Notes under the pieces: generated by a model
Seen by the model: the letters and a program-made list of their open reading frames with translations, nothing else
Databases searched by the model: none
What the model was told of the DNA's origin: nothing
Position numbers and translations under genes: made by a program
From: Meiothermus ruber DSM 1279
GTDB lineage: Bacteria; Deinococcota; Deinococci; Deinococcales; Thermaceae
Direction of reading: 5' to 3'
Assembly: GCF_000024425.1 (NCBI RefSeq)
Contig: NC_013946.1
Location: forward strand, 2,790,001-2,854,000
DNA: 64,000 bases
In this document: piece by piece, positions 25,850 to 32,738 of the stretch
Layout: each line of letters begins with the position of its first letter
Position numbering within the stretch: position 1 is the first letter of the stretch

Positions 25850-26094
25850 GGCGACTTGAACGGATACAACAAACTGGTGAACGCAGCGTCACGCTTCACC
25901 GTTCGTACGCGCTGAATAGCGAGCTACACCCAACCCCGGAGCAGCTACGGAAAGCCGAGGCGCTGTGCGAGCAGGCCCGCCGCGAACACCCACGCGCGGT
26001 GCTGATTGTTCGTTTTGGCCCCGAGGGGGAGGTCACAGTCACACCCGCAAGGAGGATGCCTACGCTTGGTGCAAAAGCGCCTCATCGTGGCTGA
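25828..26094 (+). CDS. Unknown element protein, 88 residues
   Basis: It overlaps the end of the HTH gene by 22 nt and starts at an ATG preceded by GGAGGTG. The protein is charged and helical, with a region HPTPEQLRKAEALCEQARREHPRAVLIVRFGPEGEVTV that looks like a helix pair followed by a beta strand. No family was recognised. It is the last gene of the first transcription block; two hairpins follow. Confidence 0.5.
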   Translation: MGLWEKLRRLERIQQTGERSVTLHRSYALNSELHPTPEQLRKAEALCEQARREHPRAVLIVRFGPEGEVTVTPARRMPTLGAKAPHRG

Positions 26095-26158
26095 GGCGCT
26101 AAAGACCTAAAACACCACCCCTCTTGACCCTTGGGAGGGGGGATTTATCGGTCAAAAC

Positions 26159-26191
26159 AAAAGCGTACTTACTTTACTAAGTGCGCTTTTT
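26159..26191. terminator. Bidirectional terminator in the element
   Basis: AAAAGCGTACTT pairs with AAGTGCGCTTTT (12 bp with one T-G) around an 8-nt loop. It is followed by T on the plus strand and preceded by A, so it can work both ways. It separates the replication block from the integrase block. Confidence 0.75.
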
Positions 26192-26205
26192 GGTAGGCAA
26201 CCGTG

Positions 26206-26211
26206 TATAAT
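26206..26211 (+). promoter_or_regulatory. Perfect -10 box of the integrase transcription unit
   Basis: TATAAT ends 6 nt before ATG 26218, so the mRNA would be leaderless. No clear -35 box; TG directly precedes the box. A GTG two bases upstream of it (26203) is in frame but would lie inside the promoter. Confidence 0.65.
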
Positions 26212-26217
26212 CCCTAT

Positions 26218-26475
26218 ATGCCAAAGGGTGAGAAGCTGCATCTGGTAAGACCCCCACGTGAGGCCCTAGCCGCCCGGTGGGGGTTGCGATTGTTTGAGGG
26301 CGGAGAGACTGGTGAGCGGGTTTATATCCGTGCCCTTGCCGTGGTACTCGAGCGGTTCAAAGCGCTACCCCCGGACAAGCGGGGCCGGGTGGTGGAGGCC
26401 GGGCTCGAGGCTTTAGGGCTGTTGGAGGTGCAGGATGAGCAAGATGAGCAAGATGAGCAAGAAGCGAACCGCTAA
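26218..26475 (+). CDS. Unknown small element protein overlapping the integrase
   Basis: An 85-residue protein beginning MPKGEKLHLVRPPREALAARWGLRLF; the ATG is chosen because TATAAT lies at leaderless distance. It has an alpha-helical core (YIRALAVVLERFKALPPDKRGRVVEAGLEALGLL) and ends with DEQDEQDEQ, encoded by three copies of a 9-bp repeat. Its last 41 nt overlap the integrase start in another frame. It might be a small regulator of integration. No family was recognised. Confidence 0.6.
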   Translation: MPKGEKLHLVRPPREALAARWGLRLFEGGETGERVYIRALAVVLERFKALPPDKRGRVVEAGLEALGLLEVQDEQDEQDEQEANR

Positions 26476-27616
26476 CCTGCAAGGCAACGTCAGGCAACGC
26501 CCTAACGGGCTGTGGGAATGCCGCTTTTATGTAACCGAGCCGGACGGCATACACCGCCGCCGGGTATCGGTGTATGCGCCTAGCCAGAAGGAGGCCCTGC
26601 AAAAAGCCCACGAGTACCAGGTACAGCACAGCCGGGGGCTGGTAGCGCGTCCTGACCGCCGCCGTTTCGGGGACTTCGCCAAGGAGGTACTGGAGCGCCA
26701 TACCCGAGGCAAGGCCCCCAACACCAGGCGCAACTACCAGCGCGAGCTAGCCCTGGCCCTGGAGCACCTGGGGGACATCCCCTTGCAGAAACTCACCCCC
26801 CACAACCTGCGCCGGATGCTGGATCGGATTGGCGAAAAGCACAGCCCCCGCACCCTGGGTAAGGTGCTGGAGCGCGTCCGGCTGGTGCTGCGGGAAGCGC
26901 TGGCCCTCGAGCTCATCCACCGTGACCCGAGCGCTGCGGTACGGCTACCCCGAGCGTCAGAGCGGGATAAGGCCGCGCAACACCTGGAGCCCCCACAAGT
27001 GCGGCTGTTGCTGGAGTATGCCGAGGCTTCCAAAAGCCCGACTATGGCCCTGTTGCTGCGGGTGCTGGTACAGCTAGGGCTACGCAAAGGGGAGGCGCTG
27101 GGGCTGCAATGGCGGGACGTGGACTTCAAGGAGGCCACCCTGCGGGTGGAGCGGCAATACACCCTGCAAGGCAACAAAGCCGATATAGGCCCCTTGAAGA
27201 CCCGTGCGGCAAGGCGGGTGCTTCCGCTACCGGCTGACCTGCTTGCACGGCTTCAGGCCCGCTATGAAGCCCTGTGCAGCGAGGGCTTCCGGCCCCAAGA
27301 CCTGCAAAACGCTTTTGTGTTCGGGCTGGACAGGCCGCTGGACGTGAACGCACCCAACCACTTTTTGCACCGCCTGGTGGAGCGCATACGGGCTGACCAC
27401 CCCGAGTTTCCCGAGGTACGCATCCACGATTTACGCCACACCGCTGCCTCGCTGATGCTGGCCAGGGGCCTTGACCTGTCCCTGGTAGCCGACAAGCTGG
27501 GCCACGCCACCCCGAGCGTCACCCTTGGCGTGTACCGTCACCTGTTGCAGGAAGAGCGCAGGGCCGGGGTGTTGGCTTTGGAAGACCTGTTGAGCGGCTC
27601 CCGTCACCGAGCCTAG
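26435..27616 (+). CDS. int: Tyrosine integrase of the element
   Basis: A 393-residue site-specific recombinase. The N-terminal arm-binding domain (residues 12-60), the core-binding domain (75-170) and the catalytic domain (185-390) follow in order. The catalytic residues are Arg217 (GLRKGEAL), Lys255 (PLKTRAARR), His331 and Arg334 (HDLRH), His357 (GHATP) and Tyr367 (GVYRHL). GGAGG lies 6 nt before the first of three in-frame ATGs (26435, 26444, 26453) spaced by a 9-bp repeat. It is adjacent to the intact tRNA-Val, the target site, and converges with it. Confidence 0.95.
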   Translation: MSKMSKMSKKRTANLQGNVRQRPNGLWECRFYVTEPDGIHRRRVSVYAPSQKEALQKAHEYQVQHSRGLVARPDRRRFGDFAKEVLERHTRGKAPNTRRNYQRELALALEHLGDIPLQKLTPHNLRRMLDRIGEKHSPRTLGKVLERVRLVLREALALELIHRDPSAAVRLPRASERDKAAQHLEPPQVRLLLEYAEASKSPTMALLLRVLVQLGLRKGEALGLQWRDVDFKEATLRVERQYTLQGNKADIGPLKTRAARRVLPLPADLLARLQARYEALCSEGFRPQDLQNAFVFGLDRPLDVNAPNHFLHRLVERIRADHPEFPEVRIHDLRHTAASLMLARGLDLSLVADKLGHATPSVTLGVYRHLLQEERRAGVLALEDLLSGSRHRA

Positions 27617-27628
27617 CTCGAGCCCCAA

Positions 27629-27649
27629 TGGGGGTATGGCGTGGGGGTA
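27629..27649 (+). repeat. Two TGGGGGTA repeats, likely integrase arm sites (right)
   Basis: Copies at 27629 and 27642 have the same 13-bp step as the pairs near attL. They lie 50-70 bp inside attR, just after the integrase stop codon. Confidence 0.6.
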
Positions 27650-27659
27650 CAAGCGAAAA

Positions 27660-27685
27660 CCGGAGCCTTAGCGACTCCGGTTTTT
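27660..27685 (+). terminator. Terminator of the integrase gene, inside attR
   Basis: CCGGAG pairs with CTCCGG around a 9-nt loop and five T follow. On the minus strand the same hairpin is followed by TTTT, so it can also end the tRNA-Val transcript. It resembles the chromosomal hairpin next to attL, including the GCGAAA before it. Confidence 0.7.
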
Positions 27686-27698
27686 CTCGTCCTGGTGC

Positions 27699-27744
27699 TG
27701 GTGGGCGATGTAGGATTTGAACCTACGACCCCACGCGTGTGAAG
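27699..27744. repeat. attR, 46-bp repeat within tRNA-Val
   Basis: Identical to 20482-20527. Together with the 5' half to its right it makes a complete tRNA gene, so insertion kept the tRNA functional. Confidence 0.93.
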
Positions 27745-27773
27745 CGTGTGCTCTCCCGCTGAGCTAATCGCCC
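27699..27773 (-). tRNA. tRNA-Val (anticodon CAC)
   Basis: The minus strand folds as a cloverleaf: acceptor GGGCGAT with ATCGCCC, D-arm GCTC/GAGC, anticodon stem CACGC/GCGTG with loop TTCACAC, and T-arm CGTAGGTTCAAATCCTACA. The anticodon is CAC (valine codon GUG). CCA is encoded. Its 3' half is the attachment site of the element. Confidence 0.95.
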
Positions 27774-27846
27774 GCTACCGGCCTGCTCGCGCAAGCGCAC
27801 TCAAAAGGGTAACACCCGCTAGGGGGCCTGTCAAGGCCGCGCTGGG

Positions 27847-27852
27847 TATGAT
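27847..27852 (+). promoter_or_regulatory. -10 box for leaderless argB-like gene
   Basis: TATGAT is followed after 7 nt by the ATG at 27860. No Shine-Dalgarno sequence precedes that ATG. Confidence 0.45.
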
Positions 27853-27859
27853 AAACGCC

Positions 27860-28612
27860 ATGGAACAGGCCTTGCTTGTAAAAATCGGCGGTAGCCTCAA
27901 AGAGGCTGGTGAACTGCTCGATGAGCTCAGCGCCTACCCAGGCCCCCTGGTGCTGGTACATGGGGGCGGCCCGCGCATTGCTGAGTGGTTAAATCGGATG
28001 GGTTTTGAAACCCATTTTCATCGGGGGCTGCGCATCACCCCCCCGGAGCAGATGGAAGTGGTCGAGATGGTGCTCACCACCCTGGGAAAATACCTCGCCG
28101 AAGGGCTTTCCCGACGCGGGCGGCCTAGCATAGCCCTGACCGGACGGGATGCGGGGCTGCTCGAGGCCCAGCCGCTAGACCCCCTCCTAGGCCGGGTCGG
28201 CGAGGTCACAGCGGTGCATACCCAGGTTATCCACAAACTATTGCAGGCCGGGCTGACCCCCCTGATCGCCCCCATTGGCCTGGATGCCCAGGGCCCGCTC
28301 AACATCAACGCCGATACCGCTGCCGGCGCCATAGCCGGAGCGCTTCACCTGCCGGCCATCTTCCTAACCGATGTGGTGGGTGTGCTGCGCGAGGCCAAAG
28401 ACCCCTCGAGCCGCTTCCCCCAGCTCAACCCAGCCCAGGTACAGGCCCTGATTCAGGAAGGCACCATTTCCGGGGGCATGATACCCAAAGTGGAGGCCGC
28501 CCTCAATGCGCTGCACAAAGGCGCTCCCTGGGCCGCCATCGCCAAGGGCACCCAGGGCATCCTGCAGCAAGTTTTGGAGGGCAGCGCCGGCACCCGGGTT
28601 GTGGGCGGGTAA
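27860..28612 (+). CDS. argB: Acetylglutamate kinase (ArgB/LysZ family)
   Basis: A 250-residue amino-acid kinase. KIGGSL at residues 8-13, VLVHGGGPRI near 32-41, NINADTAAGAIAGAL near 154-168 and GGMIPKVEAA near 209-218 are the phosphate- and substrate-binding motifs. It phosphorylates N-acetylglutamate in arginine synthesis, or the LysW-bound aminoadipate in the lysine route of the Thermus group, where the paralogue is LysZ; the two cannot be told apart safely from sequence by eye. The second in-frame ATG (27860) is preferred to the one at 27848 because of the promoter and family N-terminus. Confidence 0.85.
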   Translation: MEQALLVKIGGSLKEAGELLDELSAYPGPLVLVHGGGPRIAEWLNRMGFETHFHRGLRITPPEQMEVVEMVLTTLGKYLAEGLSRRGRPSIALTGRDAGLLEAQPLDPLLGRVGEVTAVHTQVIHKLLQAGLTPLIAPIGLDAQGPLNINADTAAGAIAGALHLPAIFLTDVVGVLREAKDPSSRFPQLNPAQVQALIQEGTISGGMIPKVEAALNALHKGAPWAAIAKGTQGILQQVLEGSAGTRVVGG

Positions 28613-28615
28613 AGT

Positions 28616-28645
28616 TTGACGGTGCATAGCCATAGGTGGCAGAAT
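28616..28645 (+). promoter_or_regulatory. Promoter of the alcohol dehydrogenase gene (leaderless)
   Basis: TTGACG (28616-28621) and CAGAAT (28640-28645) are 18 nt apart; the ATG at 28653 follows after 7 nt. Confidence 0.65.
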
Positions 28646-28652
28646 CGCCTTT

Positions 28653-29681
28653 ATGCGGGCAGTATGGATGGCGTCTAGGGGCGGCCCGGAGGTTTTGCGC
28701 TACGGAGAGATCGCGCCCCCTGTGCTAGAAGCCGGTCAGGTGCGGATCGCCGTAAAAGCCGTGGCCCTCAACCACCTCGACGTGTGGGTACGGAAGGGCG
28801 TTGCCAGTCCCAAGCTCCCCCTGCCCCACATCCTCGGGTGTGACATCGCCGGTGTGGTGGAGTCGGTTGGGGCGGGTGTCAGCGGGGTAGCCCCGGGGGA
28901 TGCGGTGGTCGTGAACCCTGGGGTCTCCTGTGGCCGCTGCGCACGCTGTCTGGGCGGACAGGACAACCTCTGCGCCGGGTATCAAATTCTGGGCGAGCAC
29001 CGCTGGGGCGGCTACGCGGAACTGGTCGTCGTCCCAGCGGCCAACATCCTGCCCAAACCAGCCCGGCTAAGCTGGCTCGAGGCCGCTTCGCTGCCCCTCA
29101 CTTTTCTGACCGCCTGGCAGATGGTGGTGGACAAGCTACAGGTTCGCCCCGGCGAGGATGTGCTGGTCATGGCAGCGGGCGCAGGGGTCTCGGTCGCCGC
29201 CATCCAGATTGCCAAGTTGCACGGGGCACGGGTCATCGCCACAGCCAGCAGCGACGAAAAGCTGGCCCAGGCCAAAGCCCTCGGCGCCGACGAGGGGGTC
29301 AACTACAGCCAGCCCGACTGGTACAAAGAGGTTCGCCGGCTCACCGGGGGTAAAGGGGCCGATGCAGTGGTCGACCATACCGGGGCCCAGTACTGGGAGG
29401 GGGTCATCAAGGCCACCGCCTGGGGCGGGCGGATCAGCCTGGTTGGGGCTTCTTCGGGGTATGAGGCCACCACCCCCCTCTCGCACATCTTTTACCGGCA
29501 GCTCTCCATTTTTGGCTCCACCATGGCCTCCAAAAGCCGCCTTTTCCCCATTTTGCAGTTCGTGGCGGAGGGGCGCTTGCGCCCGGTGATCGGCGCCACC
29601 CTACCCCTTAGCCAGGCCGCTGAAGGCCACCGGCTGCTGGAGGAGCGCCGCGTGTTTGGCAAGGTGGTCTTGGAGGTGTAG
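28653..29681 (+). CDS. Zinc-type alcohol dehydrogenase / quinone oxidoreductase (MDR family)
   Basis: A 342-residue medium-chain dehydrogenase/reductase. The N-terminal catalytic domain has HILGCDIAGVVESVG near residue 59 and a structural-zinc lobe with four Cys (SCGRCARCLGGQDNLC near 92-107). The Rossmann domain has VMAAGAGVSVAAIQIAKLHGA near 170-190. It uses NAD(P)H to interconvert alcohols or quinones and carbonyl compounds; the substrate is not evident. It is alone, with its own promoter. Confidence 0.82.
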   Translation: MRAVWMASRGGPEVLRYGEIAPPVLEAGQVRIAVKAVALNHLDVWVRKGVASPKLPLPHILGCDIAGVVESVGAGVSGVAPGDAVVVNPGVSCGRCARCLGGQDNLCAGYQILGEHRWGGYAELVVVPAANILPKPARLSWLEAASLPLTFLTAWQMVVDKLQVRPGEDVLVMAAGAGVSVAAIQIAKLHGARVIATASSDEKLAQAKALGADEGVNYSQPDWYKEVRRLTGGKGADAVVDHTGAQYWEGVIKATAWGGRISLVGASSGYEATTPLSHIFYRQLSIFGSTMASKSRLFPILQFVAEGRLRPVIGATLPLSQAAEGHRLLEERRVFGKVVLEV

Positions 29682-29797
29682 CTGGACGGTTTTGCTCTAT
29701 TTCCGTACCAGGATGAAAAAAAATCAATTTATCTTTGATTCTTAATACTCAGTTCGAATAACACCCTCACAATCCGCGAACATCCTGCTATTTTCGC

Positions 29798-30133
29798 TCA
29801 TAAGCAGGCGGTCTGGGTCTTGTGGCTCTGCACGTATACCAGCGCAGCACGTACCGCATGGGGCTGCGCTCGCAGGGGCCGGTCTGGGGACGGATCGAGC
29901 AAATAAGCCTCGATGCCGTGCAAAAGAAGGGTTTTGAACAGTTCTTCCTTTGCGCGCCAATCGTCCGCCACCTGCACATCCAGGCCCGCCAAAACCGTTA
30001 CGTTGCTTGGAAATTGGCGGGCAATGTCGCATGATGTAAAGAGCAGAGCTAGGGGTGGCCCTGTCTTGATTAGTAGCGGTCGCTCGAGCGTACCGAGGTA
30101 GTAGATTGGGCCGTCTAGGTGTAGCATACACAT
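29798..30133 (-). CDS. Conserved-looking hypothetical protein, 111 residues
   Basis: The reading frame has the composition of a soluble protein: MCMLHLDGPIYYLGTLERP, then PLALLFTSCDIARQFP and a C-terminal AVRAALVYVQSHKTQ. No family was recognised. The third residue (ATG at 30127) may be the real start, since TACGCT lies 8 nt before it. The gene diverges from the NYN-domain gene. The 116 bp between it and the alcohol dehydrogenase stop are AT-rich and hold no gene. Confidence 0.5.
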   Translation of the reverse strand: MCMLHLDGPIYYLGTLERPLLIKTGPPLALLFTSCDIARQFPSNVTVLAGLDVQVADDWRAKEELFKTLLLHGIEAYLLDPSPDRPLRAQPHAVRAALVYVQSHKTQTACL

Positions 30134-30183
30134 CTAGCGTAGCGGTTAACCCCTCCGCAAACCAGGAAGCGAGATAGAAGACG

Positions 30184-30756
30184 ATGAAGACGGCTTTGTT
30201 TATTGACGGATCCTACATGTACGACGCGGCCAAGCGTCTAGGGTGGAACATTGACCACCGGAAGGCGATTGGAGTTTTTTCCAAACCCGAAGACCTGTAT
30301 AACGCTTTCTATTACGCCCCCGTCACCGATAGCAACGATGAGCGTCAGCAAAAATTCCTCGATGCGTTGGTGTTCATGGGCTATACCGTGCGCAGCCGCG
30401 AGACCCACGGCGACCCCCGCTTCGAAGCCATGATTGCCACCGACCTGCTCGTTACCGCACCCCGCTGGGAACGGGCAGTGGTAGCCAGCGGTTCGGGTGA
30501 CCTGGCCCACACCCTGTCGGCCCTGCGGGCCCAGGGTAAAGAGATTCACCTGCTGGGTGTACCCGAGCTCACCGACCTCGAGCTGCGCAATCAAAGCGAC
30601 CGTTACCTCGACCTGCGCGAGCTACAGGCCCAGCTCGAGCGCACCGGGGGCGGGCGGCGCAGCTACCCCAGCGTCGCCGAGGATAGTTTTACCAGCGAGG
30701 AGCAAAGCAGCCTGGCCCGTCGGCTGATGGAAAACCTCGAGGACGAGCTGCATTAA
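30184..30756 (+). CDS. NYN-domain (LabA/DUF88-like) putative ribonuclease
   Basis: A 190-residue protein with the PIN-like NYN fold: TALFIDGSYMYDAAKRLG at residues 3-20 and VVASGSGDLAHTLSALRAQGKEIHLLG near 98-125 contain the conserved acidic residues (Asp8, the Asp in SGSGD, and an Asp near residue 85 in IATDLLV). Family members bind metal and are thought to cut RNA. A short C-terminal tail is acidic. It is divergent from the small hypothetical gene and ends at a strong terminator. Confidence 0.78.
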   Translation: MKTALFIDGSYMYDAAKRLGWNIDHRKAIGVFSKPEDLYNAFYYAPVTDSNDERQQKFLDALVFMGYTVRSRETHGDPRFEAMIATDLLVTAPRWERAVVASGSGDLAHTLSALRAQGKEIHLLGVPELTDLELRNQSDRYLDLRELQAQLERTGGGRRSYPSVAEDSFTSEEQSSLARRLMENLEDELH

Positions 30757-30776
30757 CCCCTCGCTCAACAGGCGCA

Positions 30777-30801
30777 CCCCTACCCACGGGTAGGGGTTTT
30801 T
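30777..30801 (+). terminator. Terminator of the NYN-domain gene
   Basis: CCCCTACC pairs with GGTAGGGG around CACG, followed by five T. The T run touches the stop codon of the convergent gene. Confidence 0.85.
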
Positions 30802-31087
30802 ACGTCCATTCCTTGATGGGAATCAGCTCGCCCCCCTCCACCGCCTTGCGCGTGGGACGGTAGGCGCGGTCGAACCAGATTTCCAGCACAGCCCGATCCA
30901 GGTGCTGGGGCGATACGATAATCTTGCGCACATAGTACCCCCCCTCATCGGAGGCAGAAATCTCATTGCCCTTGGTAAGCCGCAGCTCCACGATATCGCC
31001 GCTTCGCGCCGTGCGCACCCGCACACGGAAGGCCGACTCGCCCTCGCGCTGGACATGCTCATCCGGTTTGCGAAAAAAGCCGAACAT
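30800..31087 (-). CDS. Conserved hypothetical protein, 95 residues
   Basis: The protein begins MFGFFRKPDEHVQREGESAFRVRVRTARSGDIVELRLTKGNEI and continues with beta-strand-like stretches such as GGYYVRKIIVSPQHLDRAVLEIWFD. It looks like a small all-beta domain; no family name can be given. TAAACT (31099-31094) lies 6 nt before the ATG, so the mRNA may be leaderless, although AGGGG is also there. It overlaps the terminator of the convergent gene by two bases. Confidence 0.65.
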   Translation of the reverse strand: MFGFFRKPDEHVQREGESAFRVRVRTARSGDIVELRLTKGNEISASDEGGYYVRKIIVSPQHLDRAVLEIWFDRAYRPTRKAVEGGELIPIKEWT

Positions 31088-31104
31088 ACCCCTAGTTTAC
31101 GCCC

Positions 31105-32232
31105 CTAGCGCAGCACCTCGCCGGGTTTAATCCGCAGGGCCCGCCAAAGCGGTAAAAGGGAGGCCAAAAGCACCACCAGCAGGCTCATCGCTGAGACCCA
31201 GATAAAATCTGAGGATCGGATCTCCACCGGCAGGCGGGTCAGGAAATACAGCTCGCCGGGAATCTCCACAGGCCGCCAGGCAAAGTAGCTGGAAAGGCCA
31301 AAGCCCAGCAGGTTGCCCACAGCAATGCCCAGCACTCCCAGCACCAGACCCTCGAGGGCAAACACCCCCGCCACCTGACCCGCCCTGGCACCCATCACCC
31401 GAAGCAGGGCGATGTCCGGGGTTTTCTCGATGACTGTGAGTACCAGCACGCTGGCCATACCCAAGGCCGCCACCACCACAATTAAGAAAACCACCATACC
31501 GATCACCCGCTTCTGCAAGGCCAACTGCTCAATCAGGGTGCGGTTGCTGGACTGCCAGGTCTGGGGAAAGTAGTGCGAACCGGCCAGGGCCTGCCCCACC
31601 TGGGGGGCCTGTTCGGCATCGCGCAAGCGGAGCTGGTAACCCGAGAGGGCGGTAGGGGCCTCCATCAGAGCGCGAACATCCTGCAAAGGAACAAAAGCAA
31701 AGCCCGCATCCAGAAGGTAGTTCCCCGTCTGGAAAGTGCCCACCACCCTCAGTTCGATGCGCTTTTGATTGATGGAAACCAGGAACAATCGATCCCCTGG
31801 GTAAGCCCCCAGGCTTCGCGCCAGGGCGCTGCCCAGCACGATGGTTCCGGGCTTTAGCTGGCCCAGATCCAGCTCGGGATAAACCGCCTGGCCCCCTTCC
31901 CCAAGCCCTATCAGGGTGGCGAAGTCGGCCCCAGCACTGCGGCCATCCCCTGCCCTGCGGGTCAGGAGGGCTTTGGTCAGGAAGACCGGGGCCTGGCCCA
32001 CCACCTGGGGGTGAGGGGGGGGTGGAGGGCTTTCCTCAGGATTGAGGCTCTGCAGGTAGATGTGAGGCACCGCCTTGAGGGTGGCCTCAACCAGCCCCTT
32101 GATAAAGCCATTGGTCAGGGAGAGGGCGGTGGTCAGCACCATAATGCCCACCGCCACCCCCAACAGGCTGATCAGGCTCTGGGTACGACGGTGGCGCAGG
32201 TGGCGTAAAGCAAGGAACCAGACGAAACGCAT
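31105..32232 (-). CDS. ABC transporter permease, LolC/E-FtsX-MacB family
   Basis: A 375-residue membrane protein with one N-terminal transmembrane helix (LISLLGVAVGIMVLTTAL), a periplasmic domain of about 200 residues with a Pro-rich stretch near 68-76, and three C-terminal helices from about residue 245 onward (VIGMVVFLIVVVAALGMASVLVLTVIEK and others). This is the LolC/LolE arrangement used to release lipoproteins, also used by MacB-type exporters. No ATPase gene lies beside it. Lipoprotein release is a likely role for an organism with an outer membrane, but the partner is unknown. Confidence 0.8.
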   Translation of the reverse strand: MRFVWFLALRHLRHRRTQSLISLLGVAVGIMVLTTALSLTNGFIKGLVEATLKAVPHIYLQSLNPEESPPPPPHPQVVGQAPVFLTKALLTRRAGDGRSAGADFATLIGLGEGGQAVYPELDLGQLKPGTIVLGSALARSLGAYPGDRLFLVSINQKRIELRVVGTFQTGNYLLDAGFAFVPLQDVRALMEAPTALSGYQLRLRDAEQAPQVGQALAGSHYFPQTWQSSNRTLIEQLALQKRVIGMVVFLIVVVAALGMASVLVLTVIEKTPDIALLRVMGARAGQVAGVFALEGLVLGVLGIAVGNLLGFGLSSYFAWRPVEIPGELYFLTRLPVEIRSSDFIWVSAMSLLVVLLASLLPLWRALRIKPGEVLR

Positions 32233-32300
32233 AGGGTTGGGGTAAGGGTCGGATGGCGCACGCCAGGCCTCGTCAATTCCTGGGCGTGGCCCCCCTCATC

Positions 32301-32738
32301 TTATCCCCTGCCCCGCTGGATAACCGTCACCCGAACATAGCGCACCCCAAAGCGGATGGCCGTACTGCGGTCGGGTAGCCAGACATCGAGTTGTTCGCGC
32401 TTGCGGGGGTGCATGGTATCTTCCACAACAAAAACCCGGTTTTTGAACAGGTAATTAAAGCGGCCTTTGTTCTTGCCGCCCGGGGTGCCCAGATCCTCGA
32501 GCATCACCTTTGAACCATAGGGCAGCTCACGCAACATGTCCCGGCTTACCGCGATGATGCCGATGCGGGTGCGCGCACCGGTGGCGGTAATAAAGGGCGT
32601 GCTGTCGGTTTCGCGAACCGAGGAGGTATAGGCTGTGGCCTTGAGGGTCATGACCTTGGGTGCTTGGGCCCAGCTCAATCCAAACGCCGTAATCAGCAAG
32701 ATTAAAGTTGCAATTGCTCGGGGCAATAGCCGTCTCAT
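32301..32738 (-). CDS. Secreted 3D-domain protein (RlpA-like double-psi beta-barrel)
   Basis: A 145-residue protein with a signal peptide (RAIATLILLITAFGLSWAQA). The mature part matches the 3D domain: LKATAYTSSVRETDSTPFITATGARTRIGIIAVSRDML, then VFVVEDTMHPRKREQLDVWLPDRSTAIRFGVR, with the conserved Asp residues of the MltA/RlpA-type barrel. Such proteins act on peptidoglycan glycan strands or bind to them. The gene is preceded by a long AT-rich region without genes. Confidence 0.8.
   Translation of the reverse strand: MRRLLPRAIATLILLITAFGLSWAQAPKVMTLKATAYTSSVRETDSTPFITATGARTRIGIIAVSRDMLRELPYGSKVMLEDLGTPGGKNKGRFNYLFKNRVFVVEDTMHPRKREQLDVWLPDRSTAIRFGVRYVRVTVIQRGRG

Larger units (their letters stand above)
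20482..27744 (+). mobile_element. Integrated element in tRNA-Val, primase-polymerase type, possible phage satellite
   Basis: The element is bounded by 46-bp perfect direct repeats of the tRNA-Val 3' half; one repeat unit plus interior is 7217 bp. Gene order on the plus strand is: excisionase-like HTH, unknown, primase-polymerase/ATPase, three unknown or weakly recognised small proteins including a possible terminase small subunit, two more small proteins, and a tyrosine integrase next to the intact tRNA. Most genes overlap their neighbours by a few bases. No gene for capsid, portal, tail, large terminase, lysis or conjugation is present. It therefore replicates itself at most and would need a helper for transfer, as satellites or integrative plasmids do. 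Confidence 0.88.

Noticed and set aside
30131-30146. 13-base match between CRISPR spacer 20 and the region before the NYN gene
   Set aside because: One match of this length is expected by chance when all spacers are compared with a 64-kb window on both strands.
29798-30756. Toxin-antitoxin pair formed by the small hypothetical gene and the NYN-domain gene
   Set aside because: The genes are divergent, not in one operon, and the NYN protein is larger than typical PIN toxins.
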